Shown here in pieces: positions 52,145 to 63,462 of a stretch of DNA of 64,000 nt. This stretch comes from Chalciporus piperatus. Taxonomy: Eukaryota; Basidiomycota; Agaricomycetes; Boletales; Boletaceae. Numbering within the stretch: the first letter of the stretch is position 1; every line of letters starts with the position of its first letter. The notes below the pieces were generated by a model. It made no database searches. It had not been told where the DNA came from and saw nothing but the letters and a program-made list of their open reading frames with translations. Where the stretch lies: NCBI GenBank assembly GCA_038093975.1, contig JBBPTG010000004.1, positions 806,001-870,000 of the forward strand, read 5' to 3'. The translations under genes were made by a program, and so were the position numbers.

Positions 52145-53838
52145 CTAATGTCCACTCTCTTCTGCCGTTTCCAACCTCGTAGCCGTCGCCGTCAATGGAC
52201 GCTGTGAAGGTTCACTTCGCCCTTCCGTCATCTCCACCGGAGGAGGAACAACAAACGCAGGCGCAACCGCCCCAGTCGTCACCCGTTGCAATTCTTCAGC
52301 CGTTGGGAACGCTATCGTGGGCACTCCAATAGGCGGAGACGCATACCTCGCCAACATCGACTCAGGAGCCCTCAATCCACCTCTCCTCAACCTCGGCGCC
52401 TGCAACCTCTCCTCCCCATTCCCATTCCCATGTTCCTCCTCCCCTATCCTCTCCGTGACAACTGTACCTGTCGTCGTCCACCCCGAATGAGGCGGGAAAT
52501 ACCAATCGTCTGACGTACTCGACGCTGGACGGGGCGTTGGGATGATCTCGAACCGTCGAGAGCGACCAAACGGGAAGAACCGTCGAGCTTGGAAAGAGTT
52601 TGGGACGGAACCTGGACGGGAGACGGAGTTGGCTTCTCGGGGAGCAGGTGCTGGTAAGGCCGGGGCATCGGCATTCGTGGGAGCCGATGAGTCGGGGGTG
52701 TCGCGGTTGGCTTCGTCGATTGCCATTTGACGAAGTAATCGAGTAGAGTTACGCCGTGCAGCCGTAAAGTCGTTGAAATCCGATAAACTACTCCTCGCAG
52801 GTCTCCGAATTGAAGGTTGTCTCGACAGCGCCGAGTGCAAATACCCGCTCGACGAGAGCGGCCACACACTCGACCTCGTCGGTGGCGATCCGTCCACGAG
52901 CGGTGGCAAAACCCTCTCGCTCGGCACCGGATCGGGTGAAGGTACTGACGATATCGGGGGAGAATTATGAGGAAAACTTAATAAATAAGGTGTCGAGGAA
53001 GTCGACCAACTATGTTGAGATCGATATGCGTCGTACATCTCCGAATTAAGACGTGTGCCCTCGACGACCGGCACGAACGTCCCATATGGACCCAACTCGT
53101 CCTCATCTTCGTCCATCTCGAGTTCGTCGGGTGGTTGGGAGAGGTAGTCGGCGAGGTCGACTCCTCTACCGCGAGCGCTGCGACCTGGAGCTCGATCTCG
53201 GTATATGGAAGCGGGGCTTGATAGTCGACGGAGCGAACGTGCTGTATGATCGCCAATGAGACCCCGGTCTGCAGCATGTTGGCGTTGTTGACGTTCTGCG
53301 ACCTCCTAGGTGGCATTGTCAGGGTTCAGTTATTTACGGCAGTCGACAAGGGACGCACTTTGACCAATACCTCGATGAGAGAGGTCGTAAACGAATCGCC
53401 ACGGTCGAGATCTTCGACAAACGCTTCATAAGTAATCGTCGGCTCTGCTTTCTCGAGCTTAGCACGTTTGATGGCGCCGGAGCTAAAGGGGTAAAAAACG
53501 TACTTAGCCACGACTTGTGGACTTGGATTCGGTCAACTTACACCAAGCTCCTCATTTTCGCGCCGAGCATATCATCGTAGTATTCGGCAGTCCTGTGGAG
53601 ATTAGGGTTGGTTTATTAGCGATAGAGATTGTGAATGTGAGCGATACAAGTCACCATTTGCCCATAGTTGTCGTGTCGCTCGTTTTCGAGTTGTCCGTTC
53701 ACAACGAGACTCGCTTCGTCCGAACAACCGTCGTGGAAACCGAGGCTGTTGTTGTTGTCTGTTTGTCCCTAATACCACTGCCATCGAAGTAGTTCAAAGG
53801 TTTATGAGCTTTCAATCTACTCACTTACATCGAGTCAT
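52145..53838 (-). CDS. Unrecognised Ser/Pro-rich protein with conserved-looking N-terminus
   Basis: Family not recognised. Exons on the minus strand chain in frame: MTR (53838), then NNNSLGFHDGCSDEASLVVN to ERHDNYGQM, then TAEYYDDMLGAKMRSLV, SGAIKRAKLEKAEPTITYEA, FVEDLDRGDSFTTSLIEVLV, and SQNVNNANMLQTGVSLAIIQ. After this is a large exon, Ser/Pro/Arg-rich and low complexity, ending RLETAEESGH. The N-terminal 150 residues have balanced composition and may be a folded helical domain. Two adjacent very short exons make the 5' end uncertain. Cellular role unknown. Confidence 0.6.
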
Positions 53839-54185
53839 GGCGGCTAGTGATAGCTAGTAGGAACGCGAACACATCGATGTCCGAGTCGACTCGATTCACT
53901 CTCTCTGGTCCACCACCGACGGAAACCACCCACATTCCGTCCCAACCCTCAAAACCTGCTCAACGATGGCCAACGGTCCCGGTCAGATGCCGGATCTGAC
54001 CGGGAGAGCAGAACGACTGTCTTCTGCTCATCGAGAGTCTGGGTTTGAGAGACTAGGATCTGACGAGGACGCGAACCAAGATGAAAACGAAGAAACCGAT
54101 AGTATTTACAGAGCCCCCAGGATAGCTCCGATCCAAACGACAACCCCCAAAACGCTCTCGTCTCTCACCTACCAGGATCCCTCAC
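53839..54185. other. Intergenic upstream of the minus-strand gene
   Basis: Promoter side of the gene ending at 53838. It carries a short open frame starting ATGGCCAACGGTCCCGG with no recognisable domain. Nothing else is seen before the dispersed repeat copy C. Confidence 0.35.
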
Positions 54186-54255
54186 GTCCACACCGTGACG
54201 TCCAGTCTGCGTTTGGTCTCGGATCGTGGACGCGACTGGACGTCACGGTGTGGAC
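54186..54255. repeat. 22-bp perfect inverted repeat (hairpin)
   Basis: Arm 54186-54207 (GTCCACACCGTGACGTCCAG plus TC) is perfectly complementary to 54234-54255, with a 26-base loop. The palindromic core includes TGACGTCC/GGACGTCA. It sits at the terminus of dispersed repeat copy C. Confidence 0.95.
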
Positions 54256-54560
54256 CTGAGATTCAACGGATGACCGAATTCGAAGAAAATTTACGCAGTC
54301 ACTGATGATGGACAAGAGGGAAACACGGAGGCGGAATCGGGACGAAGCAGACCTCGCGCTTGGTTGGACTGGGTCCTGTGAGAGGACATTTTGCGTTCTG
54401 TTGGAAAGACAAAGACGAGTGCCATCGGTGACGGATACGAGGAACTTATGTCTCGTGCTAGTCGGACGAGGTCGCGGGGTAGTGCGGATGGTAAGGAGGT
54501 TGGGGCTCACCAGAGACGAGCACTGAGCAGGAAGATGGCAAAAGCTACAAGCATATAGTC
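54186..54560 (-). repeat. Dispersed repeat family, copy C (reverse orientation)
   Basis: It is the reverse complement of the family seen at 44400-44790. It contains GTCCTGTGAGAGGACATTTT, then GCGTTCTGTTGG, then GTGCCATCGGTGACGGATAC and GGTAAGGAGG, and ends at CTGAGCAGGAAGATGGCA. One end carries a 22-bp perfect inverted repeat. It lies 100 bases upstream of the F-box gene. Confidence 0.8.
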
Positions 54561-54659
54561 ACGCTCCAAGTAGTAAAAGAGGGTAATCCCGCTTAGGCAC
54601 ACCCAACAAGGACCGCTGTCAAATGATAATCTCAACCTGAACTTGACGGCCACGACGAA

Positions 54660-56375
54660 ATGGAGGATCTAGTTTGTGCGAAACAATCCGCACCGGGCCA
54701 GACTCTCCCAGATGAACTTGTCTATCGCATCTTGCATTACATGAGCCCCCGCGAGCTCATCCGATTGCGTCTTGTGAGTACCCGTACATCACGTCGCCGA
54801 TCTTCACTCTGGCCTGGACTCTTCCACACGATGTGCCATACAACACCTGGATCTTGCTGCCCTTCTTGATCGCATCACCCAACTCCAAATGATCACCCTT
54901 AACTCCCCTCAGAGTCTCTGACATTCCTCGTTCTAGGTCTCAAAGCAATATAACAATGTTGCTCACGATACCCAGCTGTGGAAGGCGTTGTATGCCACCG
55001 CTGGGTTGCCCCGTCCACCTGGGCCGTTCTCGTGGCAGTCCACTCGGTCTCTTGAACGCATTTTGGTTCCCTCAGAGCGCTTATCCTCTACATGGGCCTC
55101 ACAGCCCCTCAAAGTTGTTTCAGTCACTCAAGGTCCACGTCACAGGCGAATTGACACACCCAACATTCTCTTCGGAAGGTTGTTCATTTGGTCGGGAGGG
55201 AAGCAAGTTTTCGCCGAAGATCTTGATATGGATTGCCGTCAAATAATTTGGGAGACCGACCAACGAATAGTTTCATTCAAAATCTTCTCCAGGGGATTCC
55301 CTGATGCACTCCGAGTTTATCTTGTTGTATCCTGTATCAATGAATTACGGCCTGTGGAGGAACGAATGTATGTACATCCATTGTTTTGTTGTGCTGTTAG
55401 TTTTCACCAGTCTATTTCTCTAGCAAACTTATAGTGTTTTCCATGCAGGACGAAACCAGCTCATTCGGACCCGCGATTCACGAGATGGACCTCCCGGAGG
55501 ATGCACAACTCAGTGATCTCGCTGCCTACCGGTCACCTTTATATTTTGAAAGTGATCCCGATTCCGGGCACCAGCGCATGATCGTCGACCCCAGGACATA
55601 TAACCTATACAGGTTTCCACCATTTCATGGCGATCTACTGGTGCCAGTGAGTACCAATCACTGACGGATCTCAATGACGCTAAACCCTGCTCAGCCTGGG
55701 TACACAGACCCAGAAGACACACCATTGGAAGTCTTGATAACTGGACCATATATTGTTGTCATGTGGAACACCTGGAGATTTCAGCTGGTCCAGATATTTA
55801 TTGTTCCGACTCAACCACATCCGGTCGATGGTGACTTGGAACTTCGCCTCACCCACCAGGCGCGAGTCGTTGGCAAAACTCCCTTTCCGATACACCCCCT
55901 TCGCGATCCAGTTGTCAACTCCCTGACTGGTGAAACTGTCCTGAGGTTCTTGGCAATATACGCCTCAGTTAAATTGCACTACTGTTGCGTCGACTTCACT
56001 TTGCCAGCCATAGTAGTCTCGAATTCCACAGAAGTCCTCTCCCTGGCCATCGCCTCTCAAAACCACCTTTTTGAATTTCAAGGCACCGAACTTGAAGATC
56101 ACATCCGGTTGCAGGCTTCAAGCGATGGCTACGCGAGGGGACTTTACATCCTTGAATTGATCTCCTCACCTTCTCAGCGCATTGCCAAGATCTATAAATT
56201 CTCGATTGATGCGAGTGGAGAAGAATGCACGGCTATGGTCAGTGATGCTTTCGAGACTTTGGACGTTGGAATTGGATCTTCTTGTGCGTTTGACGGTGTC
56301 GGAGGAAGGATTTGTTATCGTAGGGACGAGGGGAAGGATGACGCTACTGATCTCGTGGTGCTTGATTTCCGATAG
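54660..56375 (+). CDS. F-box protein (intact founder-like copy)
   Basis: Likely substrate receptor of an SCF ubiquitin ligase, as for most fungal F-box proteins. Exon 1 (54660-54773) holds the F-box: LPDELVYRILHYMSPRELIR. Exon 2 continues VSKQYNNVAHDTQLWKALYA and then a beta-rich region (RIDTPNILFGRLFIWSGG). Exon 3 has DETSSFGPAIHEMDLPEDAQ; exon 4 has PGYTDPEDTPLEVLITGPYI and ends DATDLVVLDFR. Introns are GT-AG; the first is about 160 bases. All four exons are open and in phase. Substrate-binding repeats are not obvious. Two damaged relatives lie at 61815-64000 in opposite orientation. Confidence 0.82.
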
Positions 56376-57819
56376 TTGGCCCTTTGTGTATCTAGGCTTA
56401 ATGTTGGCCGTCGCCAATCTACTTCAAGACGAAAGAGTCAGAAATACCCCAGATCCTGCAGGATACACGTCTAAGTGTGAGAAATATTCAAGACATAAGT
56501 GCCGGATGTTATAGCCTGTAGACCCACCCGATACTGACCAAATATATGACGGATACACAGCAAATAAATTGCCGATTCATAGAGGAGATGCCGAATTATG
56601 TATCTCGCCAGTGAAAGTCACCGCCTATCAGACGGATGTGGTGGGTATACTCGGACAATATTGAATCATTATAATGGTCAGTTGCCCCACTTGAGGCACC
56701 CGCCGGATATAGCCAAGATATAGGATGGATATAGGAAGATATAAGACTATTCTATCCGGTTATACAGCTGTTACTCATTGTGTACAGAGGCATACACAAT
56801 ATCTAGAGTCCTTTATTTCTGCCCAATCCGAGTCCGAGAGCATTCAAGGTATGGTAATGGACTGGTTAATATTGTGTACTACCTAGCTAAGTACTGTAGA
56901 TGAGTATGCTACAGTCACGAAGGACTTAGCATTTTTTCGAGGACAGTCCACAACAAACACAAACAACGGCGCCTTTCTCGAATCCTACCACGTCGTCTTG
57001 ACGTTGTCCAAACCGTCAACGAACACGCCTCAAATCATTCAAAAAAACGCTTCAAGTTGCCCAAACACACGTGCAGCATCCATAGATGCAAAGACACTGC
57101 CCGCGCACTATGACCCATTGCCAGCGGCTCGTCGACGCACCCGCGGATCTCAATTCAATCTTCGAAGGTTTTTGCGAGCGCAACCAACAAGCAGCATTCC
57201 CACCGACGCAGTGCACGGACAGTCCGTGGGGCACTCACCATTGACTTGGGTACCTGTTCGTGCGTAAAGTAAGCCTCTAAAAGCATAGCTAGCTTGTACA
57301 TGTACTCCCTATCCACAGTAACTAGCTCGGCTCTTTATTCATCTGTAGACTATTGGATCGAATCTAGAATTTGATGGTTTTTTATTCGAGCATTGCCCAT
57401 TCAGTCCATAGGGTAGTATACATTGCATGGGTCGAGATCACCACAGAACCTATGTTCAATCTCGATATACATGCTATACTGGCTTGATATCCCAGCTACA
57501 TCTGAACTTACATTGGCTGGATATTGGCACCCATGCTATATTTGCTGAGAGAATAAATTATTGATGGGATAAGTGCCGGATGTTATATCTTAGGTATCCG
57601 TCGGATATGGGCCAGATACCCCCCCAACTGAATATCAAACGTATACTTTTCCCGACCAGACGTGTACCGTCTTCCGTATGTCGAGTCTGCCGCGGTGTTG
57701 GTGAAACTCCCGCACTTAACTTACATCGGACCGTAGCCGCGAGACCCCAGTACTAGATGACTAGTCTCCCCTAGACAGACCGAAGATTGAAGGAAGACAG
57801 TCGTTCCTTCTCACTACGG
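56376..57819. other. Gene-poor AT-rich interval with a short repeated motif
   Basis: No gene is supported. ATAAGTGCCGGATGTTATA occurs at 56495-56513 and again at 57569-57587, each followed by diverged GGATATnnnCCAGATA-like sequence with many ATATAG/GGATAT words. This suggests an old non-coding repeat pair about 1.07 kb apart. A plus-strand frame at 56998-57267 is open but has no recognisable domain. Confidence 0.5.
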
Positions 57820-57960
57820 TAGATGACTGAATTCGAAGAATGAAACTGTGCGTGGTCGACGATGGTCAATTGAGAAGAAACGCGCCAGGGCCTCCGCTCT
57901 TCCATGTAACAGAACGCAAAATTACCTCGAACTCATTTTCCAAGCCAAGCCATCCGCAAG
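57820..57960 (+). repeat. Dispersed repeat family, degenerate copy D
   Basis: It contains GATGACTGAATTCGAAGAAT and AACAGAACGCAAAATTACCT followed by CGAACTCATTTTCCAAGCC, matching copies B and E with gaps. It ends about 75 bases from the dynein LIC stop codon. Confidence 0.65.
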
Positions 57961-58035
57961 TAACTTACGTCCGCTTGAAAAAGGGTATTATTAGATTCGT
58001 CCACTCATCCTAACGTACAATGTCAACCAAAATAA

Positions 58036-59969
58036 TCAACTCGTATCGTCGAGTCCAGGACTCCTCGGTGGAGGCGGCGGAGGCGGCGGCGCAACACGCG
58101 ACGCAGCCGCACTCGCCCCCGCCCGATCCTTTGAGCTCAACAAACTCTGGAAAAAGTTTTGCAACACCTCATGTTGCGTCTGTCCACCCGTCGACGCCGG
58201 TGTCGTTCCCGACGACGTTGGCGAAGCAGGCGCACGTCCAACGCTAGACGAGCCTGCCCCGCTTACCGCCGACAACCCAGCAGCTGCAGGTCGAGAATTT
58301 CCCCGAGACAGACGTCGAGACGCATCGCCGTTCACGCTCGCGTTCAAGGCAGTGCTTCCGCTCAATCCAGTCTCCATATCTGCAAGCGCCTTCTCCACGT
58401 TCGGGAGATTGAAACTGCTACTCCCGAGAGGACCGACGATACCTGCCGCAGCAGTCTCGGTGGGGTTGCGGAACGCGCCGCGTGGATCCCGGTCGGGCTT
58501 TTTCGAGTTTTCGTCGTAGTGTTTCGCGAGGAAGGCTTGTTCGGCCATGGGCGCGTTGAACGGTGGCAATGGTGGTGGCTGCAGGACGGATGTGAGAGGA
58601 GAACCTGACGACAAAAAGGGAAAAAAGAAAGATTCACCTTGGCTCCTTGATCGGGTACCAACGTTCTGTACATCTTCTTTGCGCCGTTCCCGTCCTCTGG
58701 TCCCGACACTTCACTGCCGAGATCTGCATCCCAAGCCTCACCCCACACGCGCGCCTCGAACCCTTCTCTCAACACACCAATCTTTCCCCAACTATCCCAA
58801 CCAGCGGGAACCACGATCCGGTCTCGGTCAAGCGTATTCGGTCTGTGATGGAACACGAAAGGATTCCGAATAGGTGCTGGGGCTTCCATCCCAGCTATCC
58901 CAGGAGACGGCGCTGGGGGTGTAAACACGAGATGTAGCGCATATTGTCGAAGGACTTGAAGCGTGCTCGGTTGAGGCGTCGTGTAAAATAACGCTGCCCC
59001 GTCTGATGGAACCGTGAATGAGAATAGATGATGATCCAAAACGAAAAACGAACGACGCACATTTGAGACACATCGTTCGAAGGACTTGCATAACGCCGTC
59101 CGTGCGCTCTTCCCACTCCCCTCCTTTGCCTTTGACCATCGTTCCCATCCCTGACGCGCCAGCACCGACGAGATCACTTCCCTCGTCTATTAAATCTGCC
59201 TTTGTACACACCACGACGATAGGAACGCCAGATGAGTTATGGGTGAGCGTCCCCGGACCCAAGGGTAACACCGTGCTCGACGTCAAATTCGACGTCGTGG
59301 GTAACGAATCCGCGGAGGGTTCGGTGTAATGTTGTAGATGTGCCTGTACTACAAATATCATAATAAGTCATCACGCTTTCAATCCATAAACGCAGGGAGA
59401 GAGCAACGTACGTCGTTCGCGATTCTCCTCTCTGACGATCTCGACCTCCCTCGACGCATCTCCTTTCGCCCATTGTTCGACCCACTTGAGCCACGTCTGG
59501 AGATCGTCCATGAACGTCCAAGGACGCGTCCAGTCCAAGACGATCATGACGAGGGTGTGTGGCAACGCCGTTCTCGGAGGTAAGAAATGGGGTAAGAGAG
59601 CCATATACGCATTCGCGTCCGAGGGTACCGTATACACCGACAACCTCGCGAGCGTATCTACCCTCGTCGACCAATGATCAATACGTCTGTTCGAAAAATC
59701 ACAAAGGAAAACGGACCTTCGTCACCCTCGTCCCTGACGTCCGCCCAATCATATCCCAACGTAAAGTCCGTACGAGACTCCTCGTTTGCTTCGTCCGAGA
59801 TTGGTTTTTGGAGGAGTGCGGATGAGAGGAGGGATTTGCCAGAAGCGGGTTGACCGAGGAGGAGGACTTGTTTGGATGGGATGGAACGTGTGGACGAGAC
59901 AGAGTCTAGGATGGAGGACCATAAATCTTGTGGGGGAATATCTGGCGTAGACGGACGCGATTCCTCCAT
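58036..59969 (-). CDS. Dynein light intermediate chain
   Basis: Subunit of cytoplasmic dynein 1 linking the motor to cargo adaptors and stabilising the heavy chain. It starts MEESRPSTPDIPPQDLWSSI. P-loop GQPASGKS is in QVLLLGQPASGKSLLSSALL. The G-like domain continues LVMIVLDWTRPWTFMDDLQT, VPIVVVCTKADLI and GAALFYTTPQPSTLQVLRQY, then NTLDRDRIVVPAGWDSWGKI, typical of DLIC. The C-terminus is disordered, with QHEVLQNFFQSLLSSKD and a poly-Pro tail; QNFFQSLL resembles the DLIC adaptor-binding helix. Four or five introns. An upstream in-frame Met at 60029 is less likely. A partial copy of its tail lies at 44795. Confidence 0.9.
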
Positions 59970-60192
59970 CGTGCGAGGACGGAGAGAAGTGTACGACCGG
60001 TAGTAGTCGACTAGTAGTAGTAGTGGCAATTGAAACTCCGAGCTATCCGCTCATCATCATCGACGACGACGACAAGCAAATCCCAACGACCACAGAGCCA
60101 ACGATCAGCTACCCACCACCACCACAACGACAACGACCAAACGACCCCCCCACCCCGGCCAATTCGCCGAAGAGCACTTCCTCGACCCTCTC
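59970..60192. promoter_or_regulatory. Shared divergent promoter, dynein LIC / TIP41
   Basis: 223 bases lie between the chosen start codons on opposite strands. The plus-strand side contains simple GAC/CCA-rich runs. No specific sites are assigned. Confidence 0.45.
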
Positions 60193-61363
60193 ATGTCCTC
60201 CGCCATCGCCGTCCCCCAACACACCCTCTCCGAATCCCCTTCTCCAACAGGCATCGGCGGTACCACCCGTTCGATCACCATCCATCCATGGCACATCACC
60301 GTTTCCACCACCTCCATCTCCAACGCCCTCGATTGCGACGCTCTCCAATCCTCCCTGGGGCACAAATGTCCCCTCCCCGAAATGACATTCGGAAACAACC
60401 ATCTCCTCCTCGAACACCGCACCAGCGGGTGGACGTGGCGGTTTGATGCCAGGGGGGCGTTGGAGGGCGTGAAAGGGGGTGAGATGGCGGAGGGGGATGG
60501 GGGCGTGAAAGTGGGGTATGCGGATGCTTGGCTGAAGAGTCGGTGCGTTGAGTTGATGTGCTGTTGGGACTTGTGAAATGGTTGGAATGATTCTGAGCGC
60601 GGATTACTAGCACAGATCCTGGTACGAGTATGCCTCTACCAGCTACGGTCGCAGCCAAACCGTACGACTGGACATACACCACCACATACGCCGGCCACAA
60701 TCCCAATCCCAATCCCGACGCTGCCCCTGATGCCGAGGATACACTGCAATGGACAGACGCCGATCCAGACAACGCAAACCACACCATCCCCCTCTCCGAA
60801 CTAACCAAACCCGATCCCATCCTTTTCTACGCAGAAGTCCCCTTGTTCGAAGACGAATTACACGATAACGGATCGTCCAACTTGATCGTCAGAATCGTGA
60901 GCGGACTTTCTGATGAGGCGCTTTTTGCGTCATGATGGGGCTCACACACATCTTTTTTTATTATTATTATAGCGCGTGATGCCGACGTGTATATTCATCC
61001 TTGCGCGATTCACGCTACGCGTGGATAATGTCCTCTTTCGAATACATGATACGCGGATATTCCATTCGTTCACGTCGAGCTCGCCGCTGGTCGTGCGGCA
61101 ACTGAGTGGATGGGAGGCGTCCTATGATCGGGTGAAACGCGTATGTGTGACGAGTTGTGGTTTGATAACACATATGTCTCACATGGTGACTCTCACAGCA
61201 ACTGCCTAAACGCAACGATTTGACTCCACTCACGGATCCCAACTTCATCGCCAAAGTTCTCACAGAGATGCCATCCGAAGCGAGTCAGAAAACAGGCGCC
61301 GGCACGCGATGGAGAGGACTCGGGACAAAGGTAGAAGTAGCCAGACTCGAGTCGAGAAGTTGA
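60193..61363 (+). CDS. TIP41-like TOR/PP2A pathway regulator
   Basis: Tip41 binds Tap42/type 2A phosphatases and modulates TOR signalling. The start MSSAIAVPQHTLSESPSPTG leads into ITIHPWHITVSTTSISNALD. Conserved blocks are CPLPEMTFGNNHLLLEHRTS, KPYDWTYTTTYAG, ILFYAEVPLFEDELHDNG, then NLIVRI joined to RVMPTCIFILARFTLRVDNV, RIHDTRIFHS, and VVRQLSGWEASYDRVKR joined to QLPKRNDLTPLTDPNFI. It stops at 61363 after RLESRS. There are three introns; the first acceptor is TACTAG, giving KSRTDPGTSM. An upstream in-frame start at 60023 would add a low-complexity extension and is less likely. Confidence 0.92.
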
Positions 61364-61384
61364 GTGGCATCGTATAAAAGTAAT

Positions 61385-61640
61385 CAGAGCATACCTGTAT
61401 TCCCCTGTTCCCAAGTTTCTCGTATCCGTCACCGATGGCACTCGTCTTCCTCCTTCCAACAGAACGCAAAATGACCTTGAACTCATCCCAGTCCCACCAA
61501 GCGCGAGGTCTGCAGCCTGCTTCGTCCTGTGTCCGCCTCCGTGTTTCCTTCTTGTCCATCATCAACAGCGTAAAGTTTTTGAATTCTTCTTCGAATTAGG
61601 TCATCCGTTGGGTCTCGTGTCCACGGTCCGAAGTGGGGGC
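61385..61640 (+). repeat. Dispersed repeat family, copy E
   Basis: It starts about 22-45 bases after the TIP41 stop. It shares TTCCCCTGTTCCCAAGT, GTCACCGATGGCACTCGTCT, CCAACAGAACGCAAAATGAC, CAGCCTGCTTCGTCCTGTG and CATCAACAGCGTAAAGTTTT with copy B. The TIP41 transcript must end before, or inside, the repeat. Confidence 0.8.
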
Positions 61641-61814
61641 GGGAGTGTTTCACCAAAACCGGGGCAGACTCGACATACAGAAGAGAAGGGTATCCTGCAC
61701 TGGGATCTGGCATGACAGGGGTATTTCTGAGTCTTTCCTCTTTCCTCTTTCCGTCAGAGCAGACGAAGTAGATTGGCGACGGCCAACATTAAGCCTAGAT
61801 ACACAAAGGGCCAA

Positions 61815-63462
61815 CTACTGGAAATCAAACACCACGAGATCAGTAGCGTCATCCTTTCCCTCGTCCCTACTATAACAAATCCTTCCTCCGACACCGTCGA
61901 ACGCACAAGAAGATCCAATTCCAACGTCCAAAGTCTCGAAAGCATCACTGACCATAGCCGTGCATCCCTCTTCACTCGCGTCAATCATGAATTTATAGAT
62001 ATGAGAACGTGAGGACGTCGTGTAAAGTCCCCTCACATAGCCATCACTTGAAGCTCGCAACTGGACCTCGGTACCTCGGAATGTAAAAAGGTGGATAGGA
62101 GAGGCAACGGCCAGGGAGAGAATTTCTGTGGAATTCGGGCGGGCCGTGACTGGCAAAGTGAAGTCGACGCAAAAGCAATGTGAGTTAACTGCGGAGTTTA
62201 TTGCCAAGAACCTCAGGATAGTGTCACCAGTCAGGGAGTTGACAACTGGATCGCGAAGGGTATGTAGTATCAGAAAGTGTTCGTCGTCAACGAGCGCCTG
62301 GTGGGTGAGACGAAGTTCCAAGTCGTCACCACCGACCGGATGTGGTTGATTCGGAACAATATATATCTGGACCATGAAAAAAAATGTTCTCACATGACAA
62401 CAATATATGGTCCAGTTGTCAAGACTTCATATGGTGTGTCTTCTGGGTCTGTGTCCTCAGGCTGAGCAGGGTTTAGCATCATTGAGATCCATCAGTGATT
62501 GGTACTCACATCCAGTAAATCGCGGTTAAATGGTGGAAACCTGTATAGGTTATACGTCCTGGGGTCGACGATCATGTCCTGGTTCCCGGAATCGGGATGA
62601 CTGTCAAAATATAAAGGCGACTGGTAGGCGGTGTAATCACTGAATTCTGCATCTTCTGGGAGGTCCATCTCGTGAATCGCGGGTCCGAATGAGCTGGTTT
62701 CGTCCTGCAAGGAAAACACTACGAGTTTGCTAGACAAGAGACTGGTGAAAACTAGCAGCAGAAACAAAACAATGGATGCACGTACATTCGTCGCACCCCC
62801 CGTAATTCATTGATGCAGGAGGATACAACAAGATAAACTCGGAGTGCATCAGGGAATCCCCTGGAGAAGATTTTGAATGAAACTATTCGTTGGTCGGTCT
62901 CCCAAATCATTCGACGGCAACCCATTTCAAGATCTTCGGCGAAAACTTGCTTCCCTCCCGATCAAATGAACAACCTTCCGAAGAGAATGTTGGGTGTGTC
63001 AATTCGCCTGTGACGTGGACCTTGAGTGACTGAAACAACTTTGAGGGGCTGTGAGGCCCATGTAGAGGATAAACGCTCGGAGGGAACCAAAATGCGTTCA
63101 AGAGACCGAGTGGACTGCCACGAGAACGGCCCAGGTGGACGGGGCAACCGAGCAGTGGCGTACAACGCCTTCCACAGCTGGGTATCGTGAGCAACATCGT
63201 TATATTGCTTTGAGACCTAGAACGAGGAATGTCAGAGACTCTGAGGGGAGTTAAGGGTGATCATTTGGAGTTGGGTGATGCGATCAAGAAGGGCAGCGAG
63301 ATCCAGGTGTTGTATGGCAAATCGTGTGGAAGTCCAGGCCGGATTGAAGATCGGCGACATGATGTACGGGTTGAAAACAGACTCACAAGACGCAATCGGA
63401 TGAGCTCGCGAGGGCTCATGTAATGCAAGATGCGATAGACAAGTTCATCTGGGAGAGTCTGG
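61815..63462 (-). pseudogene. Disrupted inverted copy of the F-box gene
   Basis: It corresponds to 54660-56375 in reverse orientation. The F-box (LPDELVYRILHYMSPRELIR) is present but the first dozen residues and start codon are replaced at the 63462 junction. In exon 2 the Trp of LFIWSGG has become a stop (TGG to TGA, near 62966). The start of the last exon is also broken, with a stop after GPYIVVM and an AT-rich insertion near 62375. The remainder still reads to DATDLVVFDFQ. A recent inactive paralogue. Confidence 0.85.

Noticed and set aside
16369..61363. A biosynthetic or defence gene cluster across the window
   Set aside because: The recognised genes are unrelated housekeeping functions; no backbone synthase, regulator or transporter grouping is present.
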